From: Blattabacterium cuenoti
GTDB lineage: Bacteria; Bacteroidota; Bacteroidia; Flavobacteriales; Blattabacteriaceae
Direction of reading: 5' to 3'
Length of the DNA: 64,000 nucleotides
NCBI RefSeq assembly: GCF_014251735.1
Contig: NZ_CP059197.1
Coordinates: 362,501 to 426,500, forward strand
Shown piece after piece: positions 34,156-43,904 of this stretch. Numbering within the stretch: position 1 is the stretch's first letter; each line of letters opens with the position of its first letter. The notes below the pieces were generated by a model, which searched no databases, was not told the DNA's origin, and saw only the letters and a list, made by a program, of their open reading frames with translations. A program made the translations under genes and the position numbers.

Positions 34156-35205
34156 TTATTCATTAAGAAGAAGATTTTTTATTACAAAATTCCTTATTTC
34201 TTTCCTTTTCAATTTTCCAAAAGAATTTTCTATAAAATTTTTTACGAAAAAAATTGCTCTCGGTTTATAAAATTTTTTTTTTCCAATAAACACATGTTGA
34301 GGTATTTTAACAGAAAAAAAACTACCCTCAATAATTAATACTATTTTTTCTCCCAAAATTTTATCGGGAATTGAAGAAATTAAAAATCTTCTATGAGAAG
34401 GAATAAATGAATATATTTCCTTTTCTATTAATTCAGGAAGTATTTTAATCCCTCCACTATTAATAATATTATCAAATCTACCTATCCAATTAAATTCATG
34501 ATCAGAAATCAAATGAACCATATCATTGGTTTGAATAAAGGATTCCATATTATATATCCCTAAACAATTCCTTTTATCTATACTTAGATAGACATCATCG
34601 AATGATTGAAAATATGGAACACGATCTAATCCATTAATCTTTCTCAAGGCTATATGACCCAATGTTTCTGTCATTCCATAGGTAGCATAACATATCGTTG
34701 ATATTTTTTGTAATCTTTCTTCTAATTCAACAGAAACAGAACTGCCCCCTATCAAAACAATTCGGATTTTATACAAATGATTTATACTTGAAAAAACTTG
34801 CATAGGTACCATGGATGCAATATCAAAAAATTCTTCAATATTTTCTAATGGAGTAGATGATGGCGGAATACAATAGATATTCCACTGAAATATCATTGCA
34901 CGTATCAAAAACATTTTACTCGCTATAGAATCTGGAGATAGACATAATAAACCTATAGTTCCTCTTTTTTTGAGATTTAAAAAATTTACGGTTCTTTTTG
35001 CCGATTCATACATCCATTTTTTTTTCATAAAAATCCTTTTAGGATTACCCGTGGTTCCAGAAGTAAAACCCATTAATACTGTTTGATTTTTTTCATTCCA
35101 ATTCTTTAAAAAAGAAAGAATAGATTCTTGCCATTGATACAATGGATGTCCTTTTAAAACTAAATTAGTAACAGATATTTTATTTGAAGAAAAATAAATC
35201 CACAT
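34156..35205 (-). CDS. menE: o-Succinylbenzoate-CoA ligase
   Basis: Activates o-succinylbenzoate with ATP and CoA for menaquinone synthesis. An AMP-binding enzyme with the phosphate loop GFTSGTTGNPKRI near residue 47, YGMTETLGH near 180, and the hinge and C-terminal GRFDNIINSGGIKILPELIE near 248. Length is 349 aa from the Met at 35205, which gives a 2-nt gap to menC. Starts at 35232 or 35253 are possible but overlap menC by 25 or 46 nt. Last gene of the men operon, followed by a terminator. It is short relative to general acyl-CoA ligases, as bacteroidete MenE proteins are. Confidence 0.92.
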   Translation of the reverse strand: MWIYFSSNKISVTNLVLKGHPLYQWQESILSFLKNWNEKNQTVLMGFTSGTTGNPKRIFMKKKWMYESAKRTVNFLNLKKRGTIGLLCLSPDSIASKMFLIRAMIFQWNIYCIPPSSTPLENIEEFFDIASMVPMQVFSSINHLYKIRIVLIGGSSVSVELEERLQKISTICYATYGMTETLGHIALRKINGLDRVPYFQSFDDVYLSIDKRNCLGIYNMESFIQTNDMVHLISDHEFNWIGRFDNIINSGGIKILPELIEKEIYSFIPSHRRFLISSIPDKILGEKIVLIIEGSFFSVKIPQHVFIGKKKFYKPRAIFFVKNFIENSFGKLKRKEIRNFVIKNLLLNE

Positions 35206-35207
35206 TC

Positions 35208-36275
35208 CTAGAAAATACTCTTTATATTCCATTGATGCAAAGGATTGTACCAAATAAAACCTTTTTTTATATAAATAGGAGAAAAAAGATCATTATAAAA
35301 ATATCCTACATTTAACCCATGTATTCCTCTACTATTTTTATATTTTTGTTCAATTTTAAAGGTCCATTGAGCCATCGTATTAATTCCTATATGACTATCC
35401 AAAGAAGAACTAATCCACCATACTATTCCTCTTTTATTAGCTTCTAATATCCATTCTTTACATCCGGAAAACCCTCCACATACACTTGGTTTTAACACTA
35501 TATATTGAGGTTTTATCGTATCCAACAATCTTTTTTTCAATTTTAAATCATTAATACCTATTAATTCTTCATCTAATGCTATGGGGATTTTTGATACTTT
35601 GCATATTGTAGACATTTCTTTCCAATTCCCAGATCGTATAGGTTGTTCTACCGAATGAATAATATTTATATCACAAAGCTTATTTATACAGGATAAAGTA
35701 TCTTCTTTCCTTTTAAAAGAACCATTTGCATCCATTGATATTTTTATATATGGATATTGATTTTGAATTTTTTTTAACAAAAAATACAAGTATTGATTAT
35801 GAAAAAAAATTGGACTTATTTTCATTTTGATGAATGAGAATCCTTGAAATATTTCCTTTTCTATTTCATGTTCTGTATTCTTTATAGAAGAATACCATAT
35901 CAAACTATTTATAGAAAGCCCTATTTTACCATTAGTAAATTTAGAATCATATAAAATTGGAAACTTTTTCTTTAAATACAAAAAAGCCTGTTCCAATCCA
36001 AATAAAATCGAAGAATAAGAAATATAAGAACGATAATAATCGATTTCTGTTTTCTTTATAGCGTTTATTTTTCTAGAAACAAACAACAATTCTTTTTCGT
36101 AAAAATTTAAATTAGTTACTTTTTCCAATAGTGGATTGCATTCTCCAACTCCTATTTTTTCTTCTTTTTTTATAATCAAAAACCAGATTATACTATAATC
36201 AAATGTCTTATTGGCATTTTTCACTTTTTCTTTGAAAAAAAATTGATATTTTTTTAGTTCAGATCTTACCATCAT
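35208..36275 (-). CDS. menC: o-Succinylbenzoate synthase
   Basis: Dehydrates SHCHC to o-succinylbenzoate. Length is 355 aa, enolase superfamily. The visible active-site set is the KMKIS lysine (near residue 150), metal ligands in DANGSF near 180, EQPIRSG near 209 and LDEEL near 235, and the second lysine in LKPSVCGGF near 258-266. It follows the metallohydrolase by 26 nt and runs into menE. menD, menF and menH are not in this window and would have to lie elsewhere. Confidence 0.93.
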   Translation of the reverse strand: MMVRSELKKYQFFFKEKVKNANKTFDYSIIWFLIIKKEEKIGVGECNPLLEKVTNLNFYEKELLFVSRKINAIKKTEIDYYRSYISYSSILFGLEQAFLYLKKKFPILYDSKFTNGKIGLSINSLIWYSSIKNTEHEIEKEIFQGFSFIKMKISPIFFHNQYLYFLLKKIQNQYPYIKISMDANGSFKRKEDTLSCINKLCDINIIHSVEQPIRSGNWKEMSTICKVSKIPIALDEELIGINDLKLKKRLLDTIKPQYIVLKPSVCGGFSGCKEWILEANKRGIVWWISSSLDSHIGINTMAQWTFKIEQKYKNSRGIHGLNVGYFYNDLFSPIYIKKGFIWYNPLHQWNIKSIF

Positions 36276-36301
36276 ACATATGATAAACTTATCATAATCT
36301 C

Positions 36302-37006
36302 TTATACCCTTATAGATTCTCCCATTTTTAATAAAAATAATTCTTTTCCATTTTCAAAAAATTTATTTTTTGCCTGTTCTTTATCAATTTCTATAGATTC
36401 AAAAGTGTCGTAATGCACTCCCAATATTTTATTACACTGCAGAAAATTTGAAGCCATAATAGCTTCTTCTACATCCATAGTATAAACACCTCCTATAGGA
36501 AGAATAGATATTTTTAATTTTCCAAAAGTAGGAATGAGACTCATTTCTTTTGTCAAAGAAGTATCTCCGGATATATATATATTTCCTTTTTTTGTATGTA
36601 AAAGAAAACCTCCAGGATTTCCTCCATAAGTTCCATCATTAAAAACACTAGAATGAACGGCCCAAACATACTTTAATTTTCCAAACGGAAAAGATATAAA
36701 AGATCCATAATTTATTCCATAAGTTTTTAATCCTTTTTTTTCAAAAAAATTGGATATTTCATAGTTTGAAATCACCATAGAATTTAACTTTTTTGCAAAT
36801 AATTCAACATCACATATATGATCATTATGTGCGTGAGTGATTAAAATGTAATCAACTTTATTAAATTGACGAATAGTGTTATTTAGTAATGATGTATTTT
36901 TTTTGAATATAGGGTTATCCGAAAAAAATGGATCTATTAACAAATAGATTTTTTCTATTTCTAATAGACATGTACTATGTGTAAAAAAAGTTATTTTCAT
37001 TTTCAA
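36302..37006 (-). CDS. Metallo-beta-lactamase-fold hydrolase (UPF0173 type) inside the men operon
   Basis: A 234-aa soluble metal-dependent hydrolase. It begins MKITFFTHSTCLLEI and has LLIDPFFSDNP near residues 24-34. The zinc-binding ITHAHNDHICD near 56-66 (HxHxDH) is followed by YISGDTSL near 149 and a late VHYDTF. These fit the UPF0173 family, whose substrate is not established. It lies between menA and menC in what looks like one transcript. An esterase or thioesterase role in menaquinone synthesis is a hypothesis only. Start Met1 or Met3. Confidence 0.88.
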   Translation of the reverse strand: MKMKITFFTHSTCLLEIEKIYLLIDPFFSDNPIFKKNTSLLNNTIRQFNKVDYILITHAHNDHICDVELFAKKLNSMVISNYEISNFFEKKGLKTYGINYGSFISFPFGKLKYVWAVHSSVFNDGTYGGNPGGFLLHTKKGNIYISGDTSLTKEMSLIPTFGKLKISILPIGGVYTMDVEEAIMASNFLQCNKILGVHYDTFESIEIDKEQAKNKFFENGKELFLLKMGESIRV

Positions 37007-37051
37007 ATTATATATTATATAAGTGTTACAATATAATTTTTTGCATTTTAT

Positions 37052-37957
37052 TTAATAAATAAAGCTTCCAAATCCTATACACATGGAATAAAAAAAAGTA
37101 ATTAAAACTAATTTTTTTAATTCTGAAGTAAAACCCTTATAATTTTTCATGAAAAAAATTTTCTTTAAATGTTGTGCAAAAAAAGGAATACTTAATATAA
37201 AAAAAAACCATTGATAAATATTTTTGTAAGTTAAATAAATAAACCATCCTCCTAAAAATAGAGAAATTAATATAGAAAAAATATGATATAATTTTGCATA
37301 TTTAATACCTAATATTCCAGCTATTGTATATTTTCCATTTTTATAATCATTTTTTATATCTCTCATATTATTAACATTTAAAACAGAAAGACTCAAAAAT
37401 CCTATTGATAATGATAAAAAAAGCATTTCCGAGGAAAATACATAAGTATACAAAAAATAACTTCCTTCTACAGAAACTAAACCAAAAAAAATCAAAACAA
37501 ATAAATCTCCCATTCCCACATATCCATATGGATAAGGGCCAATAGTATATTTGATTGAACTATATATGCAAATTAAAAGACCCATAAAATAAATTAGAAA
37601 AATAAAAACACCTTTTGTATTTAAAGATTTGTAAATTAAAAATATACCGGATAAAAAAGATAATATAGAAAATATATTTATAGCTCTTTTCATAGCTAAC
37701 AAAGAAATTAACCCTCTTTGAACAATTCTTTTTGGTCCAATTCGATGATTATTATCTATTCCTTGAATGCTATCTCCATAATCATTTGAAAAATTAGCCA
37801 ATATTTGCAATAATATAGCAGTAAAAAGACACTGAAAGTAAGTAATAAAATCTCCAAATCCTTGAGATTTAGAAATTAAAAAACTTAAAGTAATTCCGGA
37901 AAAAGAAAGGAGTAATGTTTGAAAACGAATGGCATAAAACCAATATTTTAATTTCAT
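37052..37957 (-). CDS. menA: 1,4-Dihydroxy-2-naphthoate polyprenyltransferase
   Basis: Membrane enzyme that attaches a polyprenyl chain to DHNA, giving demethylmenaquinone. Length is 301 aa with about eight or nine membrane spans. UbiA-family motifs are [14 protein letters not shown] near residues 56-69 and [14 protein letters not shown] near 198-211, both Asp-rich and Mg-diphosphate-binding. The prenyl donor could come from the synthase at 3377. It overlaps the menB stop by 4 nt, suggesting translational coupling. Confidence 0.94.
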   Translation of the reverse strand: MKLKYWFYAIRFQTLLLSFSGITLSFLISKSQGFGDFITYFQCLFTAILLQILANFSNDYGDSIQGIDNNHRIGPKRIVQRGLISLLAMKRAINIFSILSFLSGIFLIYKSLNTKGVFIFLIYFMGLLICIYSSIKYTIGPYPYGYVGMGDLFVLIFFGLVSVEGSYFLYTYVFSSEMLFLSLSIGFLSLSVLNVNNMRDIKNDYKNGKYTIAGILGIKYAKLYHIFSILISLFLGGWFIYLTYKNIYQWFFFILSIPFFAQHLKKIFFMKNYKGFTSELKKLVLITFFYSMCIGFGSFIY

Positions 37958-38778
37958 AAAAATCTTGGAAATTTCTTAAAATTTGGATTTCTTTTTTCTA
38001 AAAAAGCATCTTTTCCTTCTCTAGATTCTTCCGTTAAATAAAACATTAAAGTAGCATCTCCAGCTAATTGCATTAATCCATGTTGTCCATCTAATTCTGC
38101 ATTTAAACAACGTTTAATCATTCTTAAAGACATTGGACTTCTCTTTTGTATCGTTTGACACCATTCTATAGTTGTTTTTTCTAAATCATTCAAAGGAACT
38201 ACTTTATTAATCAAACCCATTTTGAATGCCTCTTCTGCAGAATATTTTTTACACAAAAACCACATTTCTCGCGTTCTTTTCTGACCAATATGACGTGCTA
38301 AATAAGAAGAACCGAACCCTCCGTCAAAAGATCCTACTTTAGGTCCAACTTGACTAAAAATAGCATGATCTGATGCTATAGTTAAATCACAAACTACATG
38401 TAAAACATGTCCTCCTCCCACAGCAAAACCATTGACCATTGCAATGACTGGTTTAGGTATTTCTCTTATTTTCTTATAAAAATCTAAAATATTTAATCTA
38501 GGAATTCCATCTTTTCCTAAATATCCACCATAACCCCTAGTTTTTTGATCTCCTCCAGAACAAAAAGATTTATTTCCAGATCCAGTAATAATCAATACAT
38601 CAATATCTTTTCTATCATAACATATATCTATAGCATCGATCATTTCTTTCACAGTTTCTACACGAAAAGCATTATGACATTCAGGCCGATTTATTTCTAT
38701 TTTAGAGATTCCTTTCCAAAAAAGAAATAAAATATCTTCATATTTTTTTATTGAAATCCAATTTATTGTAGAATGCAT
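37954..38778 (-). CDS. menB: 1,4-Dihydroxy-2-naphthoyl-CoA synthase
   Basis: Cyclises o-succinylbenzoyl-CoA to DHNA-CoA. Crotonase fold, 274 aa from the Met at 38778; the longer frame adds a low-complexity leader of 13 residues. [15 protein letters not shown] lies near 72-86, [18 protein letters not shown] near 113-130 and GSFDGGFG near 148-155, with the Asp characteristic of MenB. It is first in the men operon; a -7-like motif with one mismatch lies just upstream. Confidence 0.96.
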   Translation of the reverse strand: MHSTINWISIKKYEDILFLFWKGISKIEINRPECHNAFRVETVKEMIDAIDICYDRKDIDVLIITGSGNKSFCSGGDQKTRGYGGYLGKDGIPRLNILDFYKKIREIPKPVIAMVNGFAVGGGHVLHVVCDLTIASDHAIFSQVGPKVGSFDGGFGSSYLARHIGQKRTREMWFLCKKYSAEEAFKMGLINKVVPLNDLEKTTIEWCQTIQKRSPMSLRMIKRCLNAELDGQHGLMQLAGDATLMFYLTEESREGKDAFLEKRNPNFKKFPRFL

Positions 38779-38846
38779 ATTAAAATTGATGTTTATTTTT
38801 ATATACCAAAGTAACAAAAAAAATCATTTTTTTTAATAATGTTATT

Positions 38847-39257
38847 ATGTTCCGTAATATTTTTTCCATAATAATAGGATTATTAGTAAGTCTTGCTGAA
38901 ATTCTTTATGCTATAAAATGGATAAAAAAGTGGTTTATAACAATACAATTTATTCCACTGAAAAAATTACAAAATGTATTTTTTTATGCTCCTCCTGAAT
39001 TTTTTATAACTTTATTTTTTTTCTATATTATTAGCGCTTTAATAGGAGGAATAACTACGGCATTTTTTGTCCAAAACGCTAAAAAAGCTTATGCATTATT
39101 AACTGGTTTTATTTTATTTATTATTGCTTTCATTCACATATTTTTATATACTTTACCATTGTGGTTTAAAATAATTATCCTTCCTATTTTTTTCCCATTT
39201 TCATATTTAGGAGGAGAATTTGTAGAATTTTTACAAAGGAAGAAATGGATAAACTAA
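38847..39257 (+). CDS. Small four-helix membrane protein of unknown function
   Basis: A 136-aa hydrophobic protein. Four membrane spans can be drawn: residues 3-23, 51-75, 83-103 and 107-126. A conserved-looking loop contains PEFF..LFF..ISALIGG and a late PLWF....LPIFFPFSYLGG. It resembles a small membrane family I remember from Bacteroidota, without a known function. It is the only plus-strand gene between menB and dnaK. Its last 27 nt overlap the end of nhaD, tail to tail. Confidence 0.7.
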   Translation: MFRNIFSIIIGLLVSLAEILYAIKWIKKWFITIQFIPLKKLQNVFFYAPPEFFITLFFFYIISALIGGITTAFFVQNAKKAYALLTGFILFIIAFIHIFLYTLPLWFKIIILPIFFPFSYLGGEFVEFLQRKKWIN

Positions 39258-40493
39258 CAAATATAAAAATCCAGATAAATATCCTATTATAGCTAGCCAA
39301 CTAATTTTTTTCAAATACCAAAAAAAATCTATTTTTTCCATTCCCATAGCTGCTATACCGGAAGCAGATCCTATAAGAAATATACTGCCTCCCGTTCCGG
39401 ATACATAAGCTATATGATGCCAAAACTCATGATCTACAGGATAAGAAAACATGGCAATAGTAGCTGCTACTAATGGAACATTATCTATAACAGAAGATAT
39501 TAATCCAAATAAAAATGTAGTTACTTTCCATGTAGAAACTATATGGCTAATCCAACGAGATAAATTATATAATACACCTAAATATTCTAAAGCTGAAACA
39601 GAAAGTAATATTCCGAAAAAAAATAAAATACTAGAAAAATCTATATTTTGAAATACTTCTTCTATAGAAAAATTTTTTTTTTGCATATTAATGATCAATC
39701 CTAGTATTCCAAGAGAAAAAATCATCCCCATATATGGAGGAAGACCAGTTATAGTTTTAAAAATAGGAACAAATAATAAAAGACATAATCCTATATTTAA
39801 TATCCAAAAACCTTTTTTACGATCTATTTTTGATAACTGACTTTTTTCTATTTGAATAATTCCATCAAAAATGGGCATTAATGAACCGATTAGCGTTGAA
39901 AAGAACATACATAAAGCAGATGGAATAAAGATTCTTTTAACAAGATTAAAAGTAGTTACATTCTTAGATATCCATAACATTGTAGTAGTAATATCACCTA
40001 TAGGTGACCATACTCCACCTGCATTTGCAGATATGATAACTAAACCTAAATAGTATAAACGTTCTTTATAATCATAAATTACTTTTTTTAAAATGGTTGC
40101 TACAACTATGGTTGCTGTTAAATTATCTATAATAGCAGATAAAACAAAAGATAATAAACTTATTATCCATAAAAATTTTCGTTTTGTATTAGTATGAAAT
40201 AAATTCCTTAATACTTCAAAACCAGAATATTTATCAATAATAGAAATAATTGACATGGCCCCAATAAGAAAAAATACTATTTCAGATGCTTTTCCTAAAT
40301 GGAATAATAAAAAAATTTGAGGGTCTTTCCATTTATTATTTAATTCAAAAATAGGAATATTCCAAAACATAATTAAAGACCAACAAACAGAAGCCATAAG
40401 AATAGATGGAATAACCTTATTCAAGGATATTGTATTCTCAAGAGTAATAAAAAAATATCCAATAATAAAAATCAATATTATCATTGATTCCAT
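39231..40493 (-). CDS. nhaD: Na+/H+ antiporter, NhaD type
   Basis: Exchanges sodium for protons at the inner membrane. Length is 420 aa with about 11 membrane spans. Ion-transporter-superfamily motifs typical of NhaD are present: AIIDNLTATIVVATIL near residues 120-135, NAGGVWSPIGDITTTMLW near 155-172 and SVIDNVPLVAATIAMF near 330-345. The two Asp-Asn pairs are the likely ion sites. It starts 39 nt after eno and may share its transcript, or have an unrecognised promoter. Confidence 0.92.
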   Translation of the reverse strand: MESMIILIFIIGYFFITLENTISLNKVIPSILMASVCWSLIMFWNIPIFELNNKWKDPQIFLLFHLGKASEIVFFLIGAMSIISIIDKYSGFEVLRNLFHTNTKRKFLWIISLLSFVLSAIIDNLTATIVVATILKKVIYDYKERLYYLGLVIISANAGGVWSPIGDITTTMLWISKNVTTFNLVKRIFIPSALCMFFSTLIGSLMPIFDGIIQIEKSQLSKIDRKKGFWILNIGLCLLLFVPIFKTITGLPPYMGMIFSLGILGLIINMQKKNFSIEEVFQNIDFSSILFFFGILLSVSALEYLGVLYNLSRWISHIVSTWKVTTFLFGLISSVIDNVPLVAATIAMFSYPVDHEFWHHIAYVSGTGGSIFLIGSASGIAAMGMEKIDFFWYLKKISWLAIIGYLSGFLYLLVYPFLPL

Positions 40494-40532
40494 AGTTTAT
40501 TTATTGGAGATAATAAAAAAAAAATTAATAAT

Positions 40533-41813
40533 TTATTTCCATCCTGGATAATGAGAATTTTTACCTAGCGCATCTTCGATACGTAATAATTGATTATATT
40601 TTGAAGTCCTTTCAGAACGACAAATAGAACCTGTTTTGATTTTTCCAATATTTAATGCTACAGATAAATCAGCTATAAAAGGATCTTCTGTATCTCCAGA
40701 ACGATGAGAAATAATGTTATAATATCCATTTACTTTTCCTGTATTTATGGTTTCTATTGTTTCTGTCAATGTTCCCACTTGATTTACTTTGATAAGAATA
40801 GAATTGGCTATTCCTTCCTTTATCCCCTCATTTAATTTTTCTACTTTTGTTACAAATAAATCATCTCCAACTAATAAAACTTCTTTTCCTAATTCTCTAG
40901 TTAATATTTTCCATCCTTCCCAATCATTTTGATCCATTCCATCTTCAATGGATATAATAGGATAACGTCTTGTTAAATAAGACAAATAATTAACATGTTC
41001 CTCTTTCGATCTTTCTATTTTCTCTTTATTTCCATTTTCAAATTTAGAATAATTATATTTGTTATCTTGATAGAATTCAGATGCTGCACAATCTAAAGCC
41101 AAACCTATTTCTTCATAAGGTTCATAGTTAGCCTGATGTATTGCTTCCATAACATTATCTAATACATCTTCAATTCCATTAAAATTAGAAGAAAAACCAC
41201 CCTCATCCCCAACATTTGTTGATAATCCTTTTTTAGATAAAATATTTTTTAGTTTATAAAAAACTTTATATCCCATTTGAAGTGCATCAAGAAATGTATT
41301 AGCTTTCATGGGAACTATCATAAATTCTTGAAAGGCTATAGGAGCATCTGAATGCCTACCACCGTTTACAATATTCATTAATGGAATTGGCAGTACATGT
41401 GCATGTACTCCTCCTATATATTTATAAAGAGGTATATTTAGCTCATTAGAAGCTGCTTTTACTACAGCTAAAGAAACTCCTAAAATTGCATTAGCTCCTA
41501 ATCTTTTTTTATTTTTCGTTCCGTCTAAATCTAATATTAATTTATCGATAGATATTTGATCCATTACAGAATAACCAATTAGTTCTGGAGATATAATATT
41601 GTTTACATTATGAACCGCTTTCATTACTCCATTTCCTAAAAATTTATCTCCACCATCGCGCAATTCAAAAGCCTCATTTTCTCCTTTTGATGCTCCAGAT
41701 GGAACACAGGCACGTCCTAATATATTTTTTTCTGTCACTACATCTACTTCTACAGTAGGATTTCCTCTAGAATCTAATATTTGTCTAGCTTTGATAGTTT
41801 TAATTTTACTCAT
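40533..41813 (-). CDS. eno: Enolase
   Basis: Interconverts 2-phosphoglycerate and phosphoenolpyruvate. Length is 426 aa. Visible are ARQILDSRGNPTVEVDV near residues 10-26, the Glu and Asp metal ligands with SIEDGMDQNDW near 285, VGDDLF near 311-316 and the catalytic lysines in ILIKVNQVG and SHRSGDTED. It begins 8 nt inside rplQ, so its translation is coupled to ribosomal protein synthesis. Last gene of the large translation block before nhaD. Confidence 0.97.
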   Translation of the reverse strand: MSKIKTIKARQILDSRGNPTVEVDVVTEKNILGRACVPSGASKGENEAFELRDGGDKFLGNGVMKAVHNVNNIISPELIGYSVMDQISIDKLILDLDGTKNKKRLGANAILGVSLAVVKAASNELNIPLYKYIGGVHAHVLPIPLMNIVNGGRHSDAPIAFQEFMIVPMKANTFLDALQMGYKVFYKLKNILSKKGLSTNVGDEGGFSSNFNGIEDVLDNVMEAIHQANYEPYEEIGLALDCAASEFYQDNKYNYSKFENGNKEKIERSKEEHVNYLSYLTRRYPIISIEDGMDQNDWEGWKILTRELGKEVLLVGDDLFVTKVEKLNEGIKEGIANSILIKVNQVGTLTETIETINTGKVNGYYNIISHRSGDTEDPFIADLSVALNIGKIKTGSICRSERTSKYNQLLRIEDALGKNSHYPGWK

Positions 41814-42261
41814 GGTTATTTTTACCTATTTGATCCTCCTTCTTCCTTTTTTTACTATTACTACGCCTTACTGATTTCCTATTTTTTTTAGAATTATAAA
41901 TATCATTAAAATCAACTAATTCAATCATAGATAACTTAGCCATATCACCAAAACGAGATTGAATTTTTATAATTCTTGTGTATCCACCAGGACGTTCACG
42001 TACTTTTTGAAAATGCTCTCTAAAAAGTTCTGATACTGCAAATTTATCTCTTAATAATGCAAATATATTTCTTCTAGAATGAAGAGTTTTTATTTTAGAT
42101 TTAGTAATAATAGGTTCTATATATTGTTTTAAAGCTTTTGCTTTGGCTAAAGTTGTAAAAATTCTTTTTTCTTTAATCAAAGATGAAGACATATTAGAAA
42201 GAAGAGATTTTCTATGTCCAAATTTTCGTCCTAAATGATTATTTTTTCTTCTATGATTCAT
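41806..42261 (-). CDS. rplQ: 50S ribosomal protein L17
   Basis: Large-subunit protein near the exit tunnel. Length is 151 aa, with HRRKNNHLGRKFGHRKSLL at the N-terminus and RERPGGYTRIIK near residue 89. The C-terminal 25 residues form a Lys/Arg-rich tail longer than in E. coli (127 aa). It follows rpoA by 11 nt, the usual alpha-operon order, and overlaps the eno start by 8 nt. Confidence 0.97.
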   Translation of the reverse strand: MNHRRKNNHLGRKFGHRKSLLSNMSSSLIKEKRIFTTLAKAKALKQYIEPIITKSKIKTLHSRRNIFALLRDKFAVSELFREHFQKVRERPGGYTRIIKIQSRFGDMAKLSMIELVDFNDIYNSKKNRKSVRRSNSKKRKKEDQIGKNNHE

Positions 42262-42272
42262 AAATCAAAAAC

Positions 42273-43271
42273 CTATTCTTGATTTAATTTGTACTCTAAA
42301 ATATCCATTCCAAAATATAAACCCTTCTCTTTCATTTTACTTTCTAGTTCATCCAAAGATTTTTTACCAAAATTTCTCATTTTTAACATATTAGACCTAT
42401 TACATGTCACTAAATCTGCTACAGATTGTATAGATGCAGATTTTAAACAATTTTTTGTCCGTACAGATAAATCCATATCGGTCAATTTAGATTTTAATAA
42501 TGCACGCATACGTAAAAATTCTTCATCATACTTTCTTTCTTTGCTGATTTCTTCATGTTCTTTCTTTCCTATTTTTTCATAAGAAAAAATAGAAAAATAT
42601 TTTATTAAAATTTGAGAAGCCTCCATTAAAGCTGTTTTTGGAGACATAGATCCATCTGTTCTTATTTCCAATGAAAGACTTTCAAAGTCGGTTTTCTGAC
42701 CTACACGACAATTTTCTATTGTATATTTCACATTTTTGATAGGTGTATAAATGGAGTCTATAGGAATATTCCCTATTAAATCATCATTATTTTTCTTATT
42801 TTCTTCTGCTGGAACATAACCTCTTCCTTCTTCAATAGTGAAACTCATTTCTAATGGAATAGATTTTTCTTTATGACAAATGATTATATCCGTATTTAAA
42901 ACTTGAAAACTAGAAATAAATTCATTTAAAATTTTTCCAGTAATTTTTTCTTTATTTTTCACTAATACATTGACTGTTTCTTTTGTAACTCCTTTTACTT
43001 TACGTTTAAAACGAATTTTTTTGAAATTTAATACGATTTCAGTAACATCTTCTACTACACCTTCTATAGTAGAAAATTCATATTTTACTCCTTTAATTCT
43101 TATGGAAGTTACCGCAAACCCTCTTAAAGATCCTAAAAGAACTCTTCTTAAAGCATTTCCCAACGTAAGACCATAACCCGGCTCTAAAGGTTTTAAATGG
43201 AAAACCCCTTTTTGATCTGTAAATTCCGATATTGTGATTCTATCAGGTTTAACAAAATCTAAAATAGCCAT
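42273..43271 (-). CDS. rpoA: RNA polymerase alpha subunit
   Basis: Scaffold for RNA polymerase assembly. Length is 332 aa. The N-terminal dimerisation domain includes EPGYGLTLGNALRRVLL near residues 31-47. The C-terminal domain (about 255-332) retains the helix-hairpin-helix region KNCLKSASIQSVADL and NFGKKSLDELESKM, so DNA and activator contacts may persist. It lies between rpsD and rplQ. Confidence 0.98.
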   Translation of the reverse strand: MAILDFVKPDRITISEFTDQKGVFHLKPLEPGYGLTLGNALRRVLLGSLRGFAVTSIRIKGVKYEFSTIEGVVEDVTEIVLNFKKIRFKRKVKGVTKETVNVLVKNKEKITGKILNEFISSFQVLNTDIIICHKEKSIPLEMSFTIEEGRGYVPAEENKKNNDDLIGNIPIDSIYTPIKNVKYTIENCRVGQKTDFESLSLEIRTDGSMSPKTALMEASQILIKYFSIFSYEKIGKKEHEEISKERKYDEEFLRMRALLKSKLTDMDLSVRTKNCLKSASIQSVADLVTCNRSNMLKMRNFGKKSLDELESKMKEKGLYFGMDILEYKLNQE

Positions 43272-43285
43272 AATATAATTTTTCC

Positions 43286-43894
43286 TTATTTTGAATATAA
43301 TTCAACAATGAGTTGTTCTTTAATATTTTCAGGTATTTGTTTCCTTTTTGGCACAATTCTAAATATTCCAAACATATTTTTTTCATCTAAAATTAACCAT
43401 TCTACCAAAGAACCTATTTTATTATTTATAGATTCCAATATAACTGGATGTTTTTTAGATTTTTCTCTTATACCTATCTTATCTCCAGGTCTTAATCTAA
43501 AAGAGGGAATATTTACTATACGATCATTGACTGTAATGTGCCTATGAGAAATTATTTGACGAGCAGAAGATCTAGACGGTGCAAATTTTAGTCTAAATAT
43601 AATATTATCCAAACGAGATTCACATGCTTGTAATAATAATTCTCCAGTAATCCCTTTTTTTTTCGCAGCTTCAAGAAATAACCTCTTAAATTGACGTTCT
43701 AATATACCGTATGTATATTTCGCTTTTTGTTTTTCTATTAGTTGTATAAAATATTCCGAACGTTTTCCTCTACGACGATTATTTCCATGTTGACCGGAAG
43801 GGTATTTTCTTCTTTCAAAATACTTGTCTTCTCCGTATATACATTCTCCAAACTTTCGAGATATTTTTGTTTTTGGTCCTATATATCTTGCCAT
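43286..43894 (-). CDS. rpsD: 30S ribosomal protein S4
   Basis: Primary 16S-binding assembly protein. The Met at 43894 (202 aa) matches the family start [13 protein letters not shown]; the longer frame would overlap rpsK. The S4 RNA-binding domain covers about residues 90-150 ([29 protein letters not shown]). The N-terminal zinc-binding Cys set found in some lineages is absent, with only one Cys there. Order rpsK-rpsD-rpoA is normal. Confidence 0.97.
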   Translation of the reverse strand: MARYIGPKTKISRKFGECIYGEDKYFERRKYPSGQHGNNRRRGKRSEYFIQLIEKQKAKYTYGILERQFKRLFLEAAKKKGITGELLLQACESRLDNIIFRLKFAPSRSSARQIISHRHITVNDRIVNIPSFRLRPGDKIGIREKSKKHPVILESINNKIGSLVEWLILDEKNMFGIFRIVPKRKQIPENIKEQLIVELYSK

Positions 43895-43904
43895 AAAAAA
43901 AATA

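Noticed and set aside
33947-34270. Plus-strand frame over the men terminator and cysH leader
   Set aside because: Lys/Ile/Phe-rich translation of spacer and antisense menE; the region holds a terminator and inverted repeats instead.
38779-38817. Longer menB start
   Set aside because: The 13 extra residues are Ile/Asn-rich spacer translation and not seen in MenB.
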